Below are positions 1 through 8,827 of a DNA stretch of 64,000 nucleotides, one piece after another (position 1 is the first letter of the stretch; each line of letters opens with the position of its first letter). The position numbers were made by a program, and so were the translations under genes. The DNA lies in the NCBI GenBank assembly GCA_003697085.1, contig RFFU01000074.1, positions 1 to 64,000 on the forward strand. Reading direction: 5' to 3'. A model generated the notes under the pieces. That model did not search any database. It had not been told where the DNA came from and worked only from the letters and a program-made list of their open reading frames with translations. The stretch comes from Candidatus Hydrogenedentota bacterium (GTDB lineage: Bacteria > UBA8481 > J006).

Positions 1-287
1 CCCGTGTCACCGGCCTCATTGACAGCCTTGGCAAAGGTCTCGGCCATCGCTTGCGGATCCGGGTTCTTGGGATCGGGATCGATTTCATATTCCGCAATAG
101 AGAAGAATTGACCGAGTTTGAAGTCCATTGTGTCGGGAAGGATTCCGAAGGTTCCGGCGAGGAGGAGGATGAAGGAGCCGGCGGCTCCCTCAACGGTATC
201 AAGACGAGTGGAGGTGGAGAGGCGAACGACTTCCGGGATGAAGGTCGCGGCGGCGATTCCGGACATAAAATGGGTGAATCCTTTCAT
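1..287 (-). CDS. Membrane protein of the DUF457/YdjM type, C-terminus cut by window edge
   Basis: Partial gene: 95 codons are visible and the reading frame is open to the left edge. The protein begins MKGFTHFMSGIAAATFIPEV, continues with a hydrophobic stretch (AAGSFILLLAGTFGILPD), then an acidic segment. The N-terminal THF-x-GIA pattern recalls the membrane-bound DUF457/YdjM family, annotated as metal-dependent hydrolases although little is proven about their chemistry. The ATG overlaps the TGA of the upstream DUF112-type transporter (TGATG), so the two are probably translationally coupled. The family call rests on the N-terminus only. Confidence 0.55.
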   Translation of the reverse strand, partial: MKGFTHFMSGIAAATFIPEVVRLSTSTRLDTVEGAAGSFILLLAGTFGILPDTMDFKLGQFFSIAEYEIDPDPKNPDPQAMAETFAKAVNEAGDT

Positions 288-1702
288 CAGACGAGCCTCA
301 AGAAACGGGCGATCGCCTCGCCGTACCCGGCCATATTGAGGGCGATGGGAACGAGGAGAACGGCCATGCAGTGTGACCTTCGGCAGTTATAAAAGACGGG
401 GATGCAACCGATACAGGTCGTGACGGCGGCAATGCCGAGTCCGACGAGACCTCCGCCGATGAAATAAACGATGCCGAGAAGCACGATGGTCACGACTCCG
501 TAAAGAAGGTTGAGGTTGACGAAGCGGAGAATCTTAAGCGTAAGATCCGTAAGCGAGATAAGAAGGAGCAGAGAGAGGCTACCGGAGAGAAGGATGGTGA
601 AGATCATGATCGGGTAGTCGCCGTGTTCCGGAGAAAAGACGGGTTTGAGCAAAACGTTGAGGCCTCCGCGCCCCATTCCCCGCGGCGTCAGATCGGTAAG
701 GACGAAGAGAAGAAGAAAGGCGCCGACGTAGTAGAGAACCTTCGTGATTCCACCTCCGATCAGGAAGATTCGCTCCTGCTGGTAATAGATCTCCGGGGTC
801 ACGAGACGTACGACGGTATCGGGTTCCCTTGGTTTCTCGAAGGAGACGGGTTGGAGGTTGCGGTGATTCGTCATATGGCTGGCGAAGACGGCCGCGATCC
901 CCGCCGTGACGGCGGGAAGATAAGCGGCGAGCAAGCCGCCGATGACGCCAGGCAGAGCCGCCGCCCCGAAATCCGACCACCGGGCATTGACGTAGTCGGA
1001 GCGGTATTGTGTCAAAGGAATCTTCATCTTCGAGACGTAGGCCTGGACGATCGAGGGAAAAGCGAAGAAGCCGAGGAAGATCGGCATAATATTTTGGAAA
1101 CTGAATTCGGGCGGCGTCAGGGGTTTGGTGGTGAGGATGAGACCGACGAGAGCGGAGAGAGTGAAGGTGACGAGCCCCGCGAAGACATTCCTCCACGAAT
1201 CTTTGAATTTGGCCCACGGAGTTGGTCCGCGGCCGGCTCCCTTCGGCCATTCGCTCATTACGTAAAAGACCATGACCAGTCCGAGCACCCAGTGGAGGTG
1301 GGGCGCGAGGATGACGGCCACATAGGTCCAAATGAAATAGAAGAAGGGAGTCATCAGAATCAGAAGAAGGCAACCGGCGTAGACGCCCAGCCCGGTCTGG
1401 AGCGTGGCATCGAATCCGCGGCCGTTCTTGAGGAGATCGATGGAGGGAAGCACCGACGCGCCGGCGGATTCATCAGCGGCGGCAAAAAATGTCATGGGGA
1501 TCGTGTTGATGAAGGAATAAGCGACCATCATTGCCATGAAGAACGGCGCGATCGCGTCGTAGGGAACGGAGGAACGGATCTGGAGCCAGAGAACGACGGC
1601 GATCCCGGCGACGTTGTAGATGTGGAGAGACGGGATCAGACAGAAGAGGGCGCCCAGAATGGTCCCCAGAAATGTGTAAAGGATGACGATAAGACCCGTC
1701 AC
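287..1702 (-). CDS. DUF112/TctA-like polytopic membrane transporter
   Basis: 471-residue protein with about ten hydrophobic segments. It opens with MTGLIVILYTFLGTILGAL and has the small-residue motif LIPSLHIYNVAG, which matches the proline/glycine-rich entrance loop of the TctA/DUF112 permease family. Near the C-terminus GCIPVFYNCRRSHCMAVLL resembles the IGxIPVxxGxRRxHxMGVLL signature of the DUF112 branch found mainly in archaea. Substrate unknown; no TctB or TctC partner is visible, which fits the DUF112 branch rather than classical tricarboxylate carriers. The GTG start overlaps the stop of the upstream GYF_2/OB-fold gene (GTGA). Confidence 0.7.
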   Translation of the reverse strand: MTGLIVILYTFLGTILGALFCLIPSLHIYNVAGIAVVLWLQIRSSVPYDAIAPFFMAMMVAYSFINTIPMTFFAAADESAGASVLPSIDLLKNGRGFDATLQTGLGVYAGCLLLILMTPFFYFIWTYVAVILAPHLHWVLGLVMVFYVMSEWPKGAGRGPTPWAKFKDSWRNVFAGLVTFTLSALVGLILTTKPLTPPEFSFQNIMPIFLGFFAFPSIVQAYVSKMKIPLTQYRSDYVNARWSDFGAAALPGVIGGLLAAYLPAVTAGIAAVFASHMTNHRNLQPVSFEKPREPDTVVRLVTPEIYYQQERIFLIGGGITKVLYYVGAFLLLFVLTDLTPRGMGRGGLNVLLKPVFSPEHGDYPIMIFTILLSGSLSLLLLISLTDLTLKILRFVNLNLLYGVVTIVLLGIVYFIGGGLVGLGIAAVTTCIGCIPVFYNCRRSHCMAVLLVPIALNMAGYGEAIARFLRLV

Positions 1703-3162
1703 GGCGTCTGAAACCGGATCACTTCCGGATCGCGGATCTTGAGTTGAAGGCGCCCGCGGTACTCACTGACGAGAAAGGTTCCGGAAACCTTCGTCCCCTT
1801 CTCTACATTTTCGAAGCCGACAAGGCGGGGTTGAAGATCCTTCCAAACCATCACCCGCAATCGTCCCGTCCCGTCGTCGAGCGTCAAGAGAACGTTTTCC
1901 CCCTTCTCATCCACGAAGCGCACCTCGGCTTCGATCGAGACGAGTTTCCCGATGTCTTTCTTGTCCAACTCGGAGAACTTTTTCCTCGGAATCTCGACTG
2001 GTTCCTTGTGTTGTTCCCCGGCTTGGCGTGTCTCCTGATCCGAAGGCGATTTCCTGGAAACCGATTTCGTGCCTCGGTTTTCAGAGGAAGATGCGTGGGG
2101 AATACCGCCGGCCCCCAATATCTTGATCTTGTCGAAATCGACGATCTCCGCTTGGAGACGGCCGCGGTATTCGCCGATCCGCGCCTCGAATTCGAGCGAG
2201 GTTCCCTCGGTCGAGAGGGCATCAGTGATTTTCGGAGGAAGTTTCGACCATGTCCGCTCGCCGATAGCCCTTCCAATGGAGCCCGTTCCGTCTTCAAAGG
2301 TGAGGATGTGGATGTAAGAGCCTCTTCGAGTCTTCTTCTTGATGTATTTTGCGACCGAAACGCGCAGGCGTACGATCTCGCCGAGCATCTCCTTTGAGAG
2401 ATCGCCGATCGCGACGTCGGAAATCTTGAGTTTTTCGAGCAGTTTCAATCTTTCCGGAACGCTGAGGAACATCGAAACTCCGAAGCGTTGGGTTTCGTTG
2501 ATCGTTCCGATTACTTCGACCTTGTCTCCCACGCCGGGAAAATCGTCGCCGAGGATCTTTTCGATCTGTTTGAGTTTATTGAACGCGCTGACGGAAAGGA
2601 TTCCGGTGCCGTCGTCGATGCGGAGGCGAAGCGAGTTTTTATCGGGGTTCTTCTTTATTTCGGTGACACGCCCGACGATTCGTACGAAGGCGCCGTTCAT
2701 CGGTTCGTCGATATCACCGATCGAGACGGTCGCCGGAGATTTCGCTTGAGCGGCGAACCAGAGGGCGAGAACACCGAGTATCGATCCGATGACAGAGATT
2801 TTTTTGATGAGACGGACGCTGATACGGTTCTGAGTGCGTGCTCCACACCGCGGACAAGTAAGAAGCGCTCCGGCGAAGTAGCCACAGATGGGGCAGAGGC
2901 CTTCCTGATCGGCAAGAGGATCGGAGGGCGTATCCGAGGGAGGGGAGGAGGCCGTTGCTTGTTGGAGGGATTTCACCTCCGCGGTAGAAATCGGAACAGA
3001 GGAAAATTCAGATAAGGTATTTGCGGGAGTCCAGTCCGCAAATCCCTCACGGAAGACCGGAATCTCGGGTGGAAGGGCTCCCGAAGAGAAGAAACGTTGC
3101 ATCTCCTCGGTGGTGAAGGGCCCGCGCGTCTCGCCGTTACGGCTGTCGAAGTAATACCACAT
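1699..3162 (-). CDS. GYF_2 - zinc ribbon - membrane - OB-fold protein
   Basis: 487-residue protein of unusual architecture. An N-terminal GYF_2 domain (MWYYFDSRNGETRGPFTTEE, residues 1-50) is followed by a four-cysteine zinc ribbon (CPICGYF...CPRCGA, about residues 88-108), one membrane segment (GSILGVLALWFAAQA) and three OB-fold-like modules. The modules repeat phrases such as VRIVGRVTEI, RLRIDDGTGILSVSAF and LLTLDDGTGRLRVMVW, typical of nucleic-acid-binding OB folds. The frame stays open for 66 codons upstream, but that part translates a repeat block, so the ATG at 3162 is the start. Function unknown. It precedes the DUF112-type gene with a 4-bp overlap. Confidence 0.7.
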   Translation of the reverse strand: MWYYFDSRNGETRGPFTTEEMQRFFSSGALPPEIPVFREGFADWTPANTLSEFSSVPISTAEVKSLQQATASSPPSDTPSDPLADQEGLCPICGYFAGALLTCPRCGARTQNRISVRLIKKISVIGSILGVLALWFAAQAKSPATVSIGDIDEPMNGAFVRIVGRVTEIKKNPDKNSLRLRIDDGTGILSVSAFNKLKQIEKILGDDFPGVGDKVEVIGTINETQRFGVSMFLSVPERLKLLEKLKISDVAIGDLSKEMLGEIVRLRVSVAKYIKKKTRRGSYIHILTFEDGTGSIGRAIGERTWSKLPPKITDALSTEGTSLEFEARIGEYRGRLQAEIVDFDKIKILGAGGIPHASSSENRGTKSVSRKSPSDQETRQAGEQHKEPVEIPRKKFSELDKKDIGKLVSIEAEVRFVDEKGENVLLTLDDGTGRLRVMVWKDLQPRLVGFENVEKGTKVSGTFLVSEYRGRLQLKIRDPEVIRFQTP

Positions 3163-3565
3163 CACTGTCCGGGAAAGTGTAGCAGAAGGAATGTGGTTCC
3201 GCCATTTTTTCGATTGCGCGGGTGCGGACCACGGAGACCGCGGAAGGGGAGGGAACCACGGAAGACACGGAAAAAGAGAAAGGCAAAAGGCAGAAGGAAA
3301 AAGGGAGAGAGTGGGAACCTGTGAGCGCAGGCATCCAGCCTGCAGGAGACTGGTTCGCATCAGGCAGCGAACGTGTGGAGCGCAGACATTCTTGTCTGCG
3401 AAAGGCCGGTTGGGTGTTCCGAAAGCATTCGGCGGGAAGACGAAGAACGGTGAACGAAAAACGATTACTGCGGATTCCCGAAAGACTTCAGAAATTAGGT
3501 GATAAGGATCTCTCCGCCGATTTGAACAACATTTGCGTTGCTGATAAGGAGCCGCACGTTGGTTT
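3163..3565. repeat. Gap with GA-rich tract and palindromic repeats
   Basis: About 400 bases without a credible gene. Positions 3259-3316 form a purine-rich tract (repeated GGAAAAAGAG/GGCAGAAGG words). 3321-3405 hold two imperfect palindromes of the GAGCGCAGGCATCCAGCCTGC and GAGCGCAGACATTCTTGTCTGC type. Both belong to repeat families present in most large gaps of this window. Open frames here merely translate repeats. Confidence 0.75.
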
Positions 3566-4600
3566 TTATTTCGTTTTCGAGGACGCGGCAGGTTGGGAAG
3601 TGGAAGAACTTTCCAATCGGTTGATGATTCGGGCTCCCCTTCGAAGTTCGGCGATAAGCGCCTGGAAACGCGAGGAGGTTTTCTCCTGCTTCACGAGTTG
3701 CTCGATCTTTTCCTTCACTTCCTCGTACGTCGGTGTCACCTCGGCCTGATGCGCTTCCACCAAAATCAGATGATATCCGAATCGCGTCTTGACGGGTTTG
3801 GAGACCTTGCCGACGGGGGTGGAGAACGCGGCATCTTCGAACGGCTTCACCATCCTCCCGCGGGTGAAAAACCCAAGATCGCCGCCGTTCTTGGCGCTGG
3901 GGCCGATGGAATACTGCCGCGCCAGGTCGGCAAAGGGGACTCCTTCCTTCAATTTCTTCTGAATCTCCGCGAGTTTTCCGGCGGCGGAGGAATCGTCGGC
4001 GACGAGGATGTGCCGGGCATGCACGGATTCGGGTCGCGTAAACCGCGATCGGTTCTCGGCGTAAAAGGCCTTCTTTTCCTTCTCCGACACCGTGATGTCG
4101 GAGAAACGTTTCTTGAGATAGTTTTCAATCAGGAGATTCTCCTTGAGTTCCAGTTTCAGGTCTTCGGGCGTGAGTCCCTGCGCTTCCAGTGCTTTCTTCA
4201 TCGCGTCCCTCGTGGGAAAGGACCTCGTAACCCAACGAAAAGCGGAGTCCACATCCTCGGCCGTGACCTTCGTTCCGGCGGCGGTCGCCGCGTCGAGCAG
4301 GAGATACTTGTTGATCAAATGATCGGCGACCCCTTTTTCCACTTGACCGCGAATAGCGCCGAAAGCCTCGTTTCGAGGATTGACATTGGTCAGTCCGGAC
4401 TGCGCCAAAATTTCGCGCATCTTCATATCGGTTCTCCGTTCGAGGTCGCCGCGCTCCACGTTATGGGAATTGATCGTCAAAACGATCTCCCCCGGCGAAG
4501 AGGACTTTCCGGTCTCAGCAAGGACCGCCGGAACAGAGAGACAAAAGACGGAGGCAATCAAAATCAAAGACCGAAGTCTCCGAAAGAATGAGGGATTCAT
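3566..4600 (-). CDS. Secreted PpiC/SurA-type peptidyl-prolyl isomerase
   Basis: 344-residue foldase for exported proteins. Residues 1-28 are a signal peptide (FRRLRSLILIASVFCLSVPAVLA). A SurA-like helical N-terminal region follows (about 35-185), then one parvulin domain at about 193-285 with the usual landmarks HARHILVAD, FADLARQYSIGPSAKNGGDL, FFTRGRMVKPFEDAAF and FGYHLILVE. It should assist outer-membrane or periplasmic protein folding. The ATG at 4600 is preceded by GGAAAGGAAATCTC, a good ribosome-binding site; a 16-codon upstream extension lacks one. It may be cotranscribed with the LacI-like gene upstream, 228 bases away. Confidence 0.88.
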   Translation of the reverse strand: MNPSFFRRLRSLILIASVFCLSVPAVLAETGKSSSPGEIVLTINSHNVERGDLERRTDMKMREILAQSGLTNVNPRNEAFGAIRGQVEKGVADHLINKYLLLDAATAAGTKVTAEDVDSAFRWVTRSFPTRDAMKKALEAQGLTPEDLKLELKENLLIENYLKKRFSDITVSEKEKKAFYAENRSRFTRPESVHARHILVADDSSAAGKLAEIQKKLKEGVPFADLARQYSIGPSAKNGGDLGFFTRGRMVKPFEDAAFSTPVGKVSKPVKTRFGYHLILVEAHQAEVTPTYEEVKEKIEQLVKQEKTSSRFQALIAELRRGARIINRLESSSTSQPAASSKTK

Positions 4601-4740
4601 CGAGATTTCCTTTCCACGGTTTTTTCTCTTCTTTTCAGGGAAGCACAAACCGTGCCGTCCGTCCAGAGAAATAGAGGGGGCCGAGGGAAAATTCAGTCTG
4701 TTCCGTGAGTTTCCGTGGATTTGAGAATGTCTGCATTATT

Positions 4741-4770
4741 CCAGCAGGCAAGATGCCAGCGGTCCCAGGG
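4741..4770. repeat. Single copy of the GCAGGCAAGATGCC palindrome
   Basis: CCAGCAGGCAAGATGCCAGC with flanking GGTCCCAGGG is one inverted copy of the GGGAGCGCAGGCATCTTGCCTGC family seen elsewhere in the window. It lies between ppiC and the LacI-like gene. Confidence 0.7.
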
Positions 4771-4828
4771 GATCGCGCTCTCTTGCGTGAACAATCCGCC
4801 GGAGAGAAGCGGAACGGAGGGAGCGGAA

Positions 4829-5731
4829 TTACGATACGGAAGTTTGTTCGGGGAGGAAACGTTTTTCGGGGGAGCCGAGCCCCAAGACGGATTCCCTGAG
4901 GATCAGTTCCTCGCCCCAGGTTCTGCTTTGAAGCGACTCCGAACCCTCGCGGACGGCGCGAAAAAGCATTTGGATCGCCTCTTCCGCCAGTTCCTCGAAC
5001 GGTTGTCTGACGGACGAAAGTGTCGGCGTGATCCTCGTGCAGAATTCCGAGTCGTCGAATCCGATCACCGCGATCGGATCCGGAATGCCGATGCCCGCTT
5101 CGCGAAGGTAATCGATCCCGCCGAAGGCCTGCCGGTCGCTGGCGAAGATGATTGCTTCAACGTCCGGGGCTTTTTTCAGAAGGCGGCGCGTTGCTTCGCG
5201 AGCCTCGCGTGGATCGTAGTGAAATTCATCCCCCGTGATCAGTTCACCTCCTTCCTCCTCCACGACCCTCCGAATCACCCGGCAGCGGACCCCTCCGGCC
5301 CAGCCTTCTTCCTGGACAGGACCGATGTAACCGATCTTCCTTCGTCCGTGTTCAAAGAGAGCGCGGGTCGCCAATTCCGCTCCGATCTCGTGGTTCACAA
5401 GCAGCGTTCCCGCAGCACGAACAGGCAACGGCCGTTCGATGAAGAGGAGGGGTTTGTTGGCCCGATGAAATCGCTCGACCATTTCATCCTCCGGATCGAG
5501 AAAAGCGCAGAGGACCCCTTCCACACCTCCGTCCGTCAACACCTTCTCGAGAGCGCGGCGTACCTTTTCGTGAAAGCCCTCTTCGCTGTCACGGAAACGA
5601 AAATTGATGACATCGTGATGATGACCGAGAAGGGCTCGTTGAATGCCCTGGCTGATCTCGCGATCGATGTCGCTGCCCGTGATCGCCCAGAGGATGGCGA
5701 TCGCGGGCCGGGCTGTTCCGGTGTCCAGCAT
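4829..5731 (-). CDS. LacI/GntR-type sugar-sensor domain protein lacking a DNA-binding domain
   Basis: 300 residues that align end to end with the effector-binding (Peripla_BP_3) half of LacI-type regulators: RPAIAILWAITGSDIDREIS at the start, ERPLPVRAAGTLLVNHEIGA, RRKIGYIGP, AIIFASDRQAFGGIDYLREA, AVIGFDDSEFCTRITPTLSS and VRQPFEELAEEAIQML. The N-terminal helix-turn-helix and hinge are missing, and only 76 bases separate its start from the divergent gene, so none can be hidden upstream. There is no signal peptide, so it is not a transport binding protein. It may act as a cytoplasmic sensor or heteromer partner, or be a decayed regulator; the frame is intact. Confidence 0.8.
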   Translation of the reverse strand: MLDTGTARPAIAILWAITGSDIDREISQGIQRALLGHHHDVINFRFRDSEEGFHEKVRRALEKVLTDGGVEGVLCAFLDPEDEMVERFHRANKPLLFIERPLPVRAAGTLLVNHEIGAELATRALFEHGRRKIGYIGPVQEEGWAGGVRCRVIRRVVEEEGGELITGDEFHYDPREAREATRRLLKKAPDVEAIIFASDRQAFGGIDYLREAGIGIPDPIAVIGFDDSEFCTRITPTLSSVRQPFEELAEEAIQMLFRAVREGSESLQSRTWGEELILRESVLGLGSPEKRFLPEQTSVS

Positions 5732-5770
5732 AAACCTATTTTGTCGCCTCGCGGAAATGTGTCAATTTCT

Positions 5771-5800
5771 TTGCTTGCTGAAGAGAATTTGGTTTATCCT
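5771..5800 (+). promoter_or_regulatory. Promoter with -10 adjacent to start codon (leaderless type)
   Basis: TTGCTT (5771-5776), 18-base spacer, TATCCT (5795-5800). The predicted transcription start falls at about 5807, one base before the ATG at 5808. No Shine-Dalgarno sequence is present. Confidence 0.5.
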
Positions 5801-5807
5801 TTCTCCC

Positions 5808-6533
5808 ATGCGCTGGTACGTTTATCGAGGGGAGACCGTTTACGGTCCGTACGAGAAGGACCAGTTGGCGGCGTTTCTTACCTCCGACGACCTCGTTCTT
5901 CCGGAAGGGGAGAAGGAATGGGTGCCGGCGGAGGCGATTCCGGAGATCAAAGAAGTTCTCGCCGGATTCGTCTCTCCCCGGCTGGAGTGGTATCTCATTC
6001 CGAAGGGAAAACCTCAACGAGGGCCGTTTACGCGTACGGCGGTCATCAAGATCATTCGCAGAGGAGAAGTGGCCCCGACGGATTCGATCCAGCACGAATC
6101 CTGGCCGGAGGCGGTGCCGTTGGAGAAGACCCGCATTTATCACTTCGCAAAGGATCCGAACCGCGATCCGAATTCTCTTCCGGAAGAGGATTTGGTTGCC
6201 GCTCCGCGAAAGAAGGATGAGGAAACGCCCGCTCCCCCGAAGAAACGGCGTATCAAGTTCGACTTCGAATTGACGCCGGGAATCATCGCCGCGGTCTGTG
6301 TCCTGCTTCTGGGACCGCCCGTTCTCTGGGGAGGATACCAATTTTACTACCGCGGATCGTCTCTCGAAGCCTATCACCAATACGGTACGCCGTCGGGCGA
6401 CTGTACCAAAGACGAAGCGTCGCGGAAACTCTGCGAAAAATCCTCGCCGAAATTGTGCGGTTGCGAAACGAAGGGATCCTGCGGAATGAGCACGTGCGAG
6501 ATGTACGCGAAGATCAGACGCGGTGGTTCCTGA
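5808..6533 (+). CDS. Double GYF_2 domain membrane protein with Cys-rich tail
   Basis: 241-residue protein. Two GYF_2 domains stand in tandem: MRWYVYRGETVYGPYEKDQL (1-50) and LEWYLIPKGKPQRGPFTRTA (about 57-110), each with the W-Y-x(n)-GP[YF] core. A basic linker leads to one membrane segment (GIIAAVCVLLLGPPVLWGGY) and a short tail with seven cysteines (CTKDEASRKLC, KLCGC, SCGMSTC). GYF_2 domains are thought to bind proline-rich peptides in bacteria, but the role is unproven. The ATG at 5808 is chosen because the GYF_2 domain begins there and the -10 box lies directly upstream. It shares its domain type with the gene at 1699-3162. Confidence 0.78.
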   Translation: MRWYVYRGETVYGPYEKDQLAAFLTSDDLVLPEGEKEWVPAEAIPEIKEVLAGFVSPRLEWYLIPKGKPQRGPFTRTAVIKIIRRGEVAPTDSIQHESWPEAVPLEKTRIYHFAKDPNRDPNSLPEEDLVAAPRKKDEETPAPPKKRRIKFDFELTPGIIAAVCVLLLGPPVLWGGYQFYYRGSSLEAYHQYGTPSGDCTKDEASRKLCEKSSPKLCGCETKGSCGMSTCEMYAKIRRGGS

Positions 6534-6596
6534 GGAACAGCGTTTTTCGAATGTAACGATTCCGCCATGGCTCGGAAGCTACTCGCAGATTATATC

Positions 6597-7784
6597 CTAA
6601 ACTTTGTCTCCAACGGAGGGAACGAATGATGTAGAAGTTCCATGATTATTTTTCGAAACTTTTCGACCCAGTACCTCATCATAGATGTTCTCAATTTGTT
6701 TTCCCATCGTTTTCGCCGAAAAACGTTCCGTCACAAAGGCCCGTCCCTTTTCGCCGCGCCGCCGTCGTTCGTCGGGGTCGCGAACGAGTCGCCGGATCGT
6801 CTCGCGCCATGCAACTTCATCGCGCGGAGGAAGCAGCCAGTCCGGATCGGCCACGACGTCCACCATTCCGCCGAGGCGATTGGCCAAGACAGGCACTCCG
6901 GCTGCTTGCGCTTCCAAGAGGACCCGTCCCATTCCTTCGAAGTCCGAAGGGAGAACCGATAGATCCAACGCCGCCGTGATCCGGGGAATGTCGTCTCGAT
7001 GTCCGGTAAAGATGACATTCGGGCCGGCGATTCGGCGGAGATATTCTTCGAGCGGCCCCGTTCCGACAAAGACGAGTTTCAAGTCGGCGCCGAGATCTTG
7101 CTCGAGGACACGCAAAAGAAATTCGTGTCCCTTTCCTTCCCAGAGTTTCGCCACGAGGCCCACGGCGACGGTTTCGGGCGAAAGCCCGAGAGCCTGACGG
7201 CCCGCTTCGCGGTCCGCGTTTCGGAAAGACTCGATCTCGATCCCGGACCAAATGACGCGGAATGTCGTCCGCGGTGCGATTCCGGCTCGTTCCGCCCACG
7301 CCGCCAACGCCGGAGAAATGACGATCGAGGCATCGGCCCAGGGAAAGGCGCGTCTCTCGAGAAAGCGGAAGAGGGCCCGACGGAGAGGCGTTTCCCTGGA
7401 ATGAAAAGCAAATCCGTGAACGGTATGGACGACCTTGAGGCGCGGAAGCTTTCGGGCGGCGAGGCGCCCGAGAAAACCGGCCTTCGAATTGTGGGTATGA
7501 AGGAGTGCGGGGCGAAGAGAATTAAGAAGACGTTTCACCTCGACCAACGCGGCGAGATCGTGATACGGAGACACCTCCGATCGGAAGTGTCGGATAGGAT
7601 GGAACGCGAATCCGCTTTTCTTGACGAGTTCCTCGAGGGGACCTCCGGGGCGGCAGGCCAGCGCGGTGCGGTACCGTTTCGGATCGAGGTACTTCATCGA
7701 GTAGAAGGTATTGAGGCCGCTGCCGGCGATCCAGGGGAGGGTATGGAGATGAAGAACGAGGGGTCGGGAATCCTCCTCCTTCAC
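6597..7784 (-). CDS. Family 4 glycosyltransferase
   Basis: About 395 residues with GT-B fold landmarks: VLHLHTLPWIAGSGLNTFYS and the HTHNSKAGFLGRLAA donor-loop region in the N-terminal half, then VGLVAKLWEGKGHEFLLRVL, LVFVGTGPLEEYLRRIAG, VIFTGHRDDIPRITAALDL and the E-x7-E motif in SDFEGMGRVLLEAQAAGVPV. It should add a sugar to a surface polysaccharide or lipid-linked glycan; donor and acceptor are unknown. The GTG at 7784 overlaps the stop of the upstream GT4 (GTGA); another GTG at 7811 is possible. It ends a run of proS, GT4, GT4. Confidence 0.88.
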   Translation of the reverse strand: MKEEDSRPLVLHLHTLPWIAGSGLNTFYSMKYLDPKRYRTALACRPGGPLEELVKKSGFAFHPIRHFRSEVSPYHDLAALVEVKRLLNSLRPALLHTHNSKAGFLGRLAARKLPRLKVVHTVHGFAFHSRETPLRRALFRFLERRAFPWADASIVISPALAAWAERAGIAPRTTFRVIWSGIEIESFRNADREAGRQALGLSPETVAVGLVAKLWEGKGHEFLLRVLEQDLGADLKLVFVGTGPLEEYLRRIAGPNVIFTGHRDDIPRITAALDLSVLPSDFEGMGRVLLEAQAAGVPVLANRLGGMVDVVADPDWLLPPRDEVAWRETIRRLVRDPDERRRRGEKGRAFVTERFSAKTMGKQIENIYDEVLGRKVSKNNHGTSTSFVPSVGDKV

Positions 7785-8827
7785 GCGAGCGCGTTCCGCA
7801 GGCAATCCCACAGTTCGCGATTCGATTCGAGGGGATCGAATTCCCGGAGAATCTCAGCGGTGTCAATGGGTTCCGGCTTGAATGAAGCAACGGTGTTGCG
7901 CCAGATCCCGGGGTTGTCAGGAGGGAGAAGAATTCCCCGCTCACCCACCACTTCCCGCATCACGGGAATATCGCTTACGATCACGGGCGTGCCGCTGGCC
8001 AGCGCTTCGAGCGGTGGAAGGCCGAAGCCTTCCTCGAAGGCGGGATGAAGCAGGACACGGGCGTGGCGGTAAAGGACGGGAAGATCGTTTTCGGGAAGGA
8101 ACGGTATTACGCGGAACCGTTCCGGCAGGTCGTTCCGTCGGCTACCGACGATGACGATCGGTTCTCCCTTCGTTTCCATGAATGCGGAGAAGATCGTCTT
8201 CAAATTCTTGTGCGGACGGTCGTCGGAGACGACGAGGAGGTAATTTCGGGAGGAGAGACCGTGTCGCTCGAGTACCACCGCGTCGCCGCCTTGCTCTTGC
8301 GGATGAAATTCCCGTCCGACGCAATTTCGCGCCAGAAGGATTCGTTCCGGCTTGACGTTCCATTCCCGGATGAGTTCTTCACGCGTTGTGTGGGAGACGG
8401 TGCAGACCTTCCAGGCTCGTTTTAAACTCCACTTCAAGCGTGTCCGAAAAAGAAGGCGTTTGACGCCGTAACGGGCCGGGATGGTGTCGTGGACCGTGAT
8501 CACAGCGGGAACGCGGATTCCGGGAGGGAACTTGAAGTACGGGGAGAACCAGAGGCGAGCGGATTCCCGTTTGAGGAGGGGGTTGAGATTGATCCCCGTC
8601 CACGGCGGTCGTGGTCCAGGAACGGCGGTGGTTATTCCGGGCAGATGACGTCCGATGCCGAGAGTACGAATTTCGGGAGCAAGTTGGTCACGAACCGAAA
8701 GGACGTTGCGGAGCCAACGGCCGATTCCCGTACCGCGACGCGGTGCCTGCCGGCGCTCGCGCCCGCCCCAGGGGGGCGCGGATACACCGCGCAATTCGCG
8801 CAGGTCAATCGCGCAACAGCGTTGCAA
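7781..8827 (-). CDS. Family 4 glycosyltransferase, mannosyltransferase-like
   Basis: 349 residues. The N-terminus AIDLRELRG...GIGRWLRNVL matches GT4 mannosyl/rhamnosyltransferases that begin IDxRxLRxxxTGIGRY. Further landmarks are VTVHDTIPARYGVKRLLFR, KVCTVSHTTREELIREW, YLLVVSDDRPHKNLKTIFSA and HPAFEEGFGLPPLEALASG with the E-x7-E pair. The start is taken as TTG 8827, preceded by GGGGGATCACA; it lies inside the 3' end of proS (23-base overlap). The frame is open further upstream but that only translates proS out of frame. Confidence 0.85.
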   Translation of the reverse strand: MQRCCAIDLRELRGVSAPPWGGRERRQAPRRGTGIGRWLRNVLSVRDQLAPEIRTLGIGRHLPGITTAVPGPRPPWTGINLNPLLKRESARLWFSPYFKFPPGIRVPAVITVHDTIPARYGVKRLLFRTRLKWSLKRAWKVCTVSHTTREELIREWNVKPERILLARNCVGREFHPQEQGGDAVVLERHGLSSRNYLLVVSDDRPHKNLKTIFSAFMETKGEPIVIVGSRRNDLPERFRVIPFLPENDLPVLYRHARVLLHPAFEEGFGLPPLEALASGTPVIVSDIPVMREVVGERGILLPPDNPGIWRNTVASFKPEPIDTAEILREFDPLESNRELWDCLRNALA

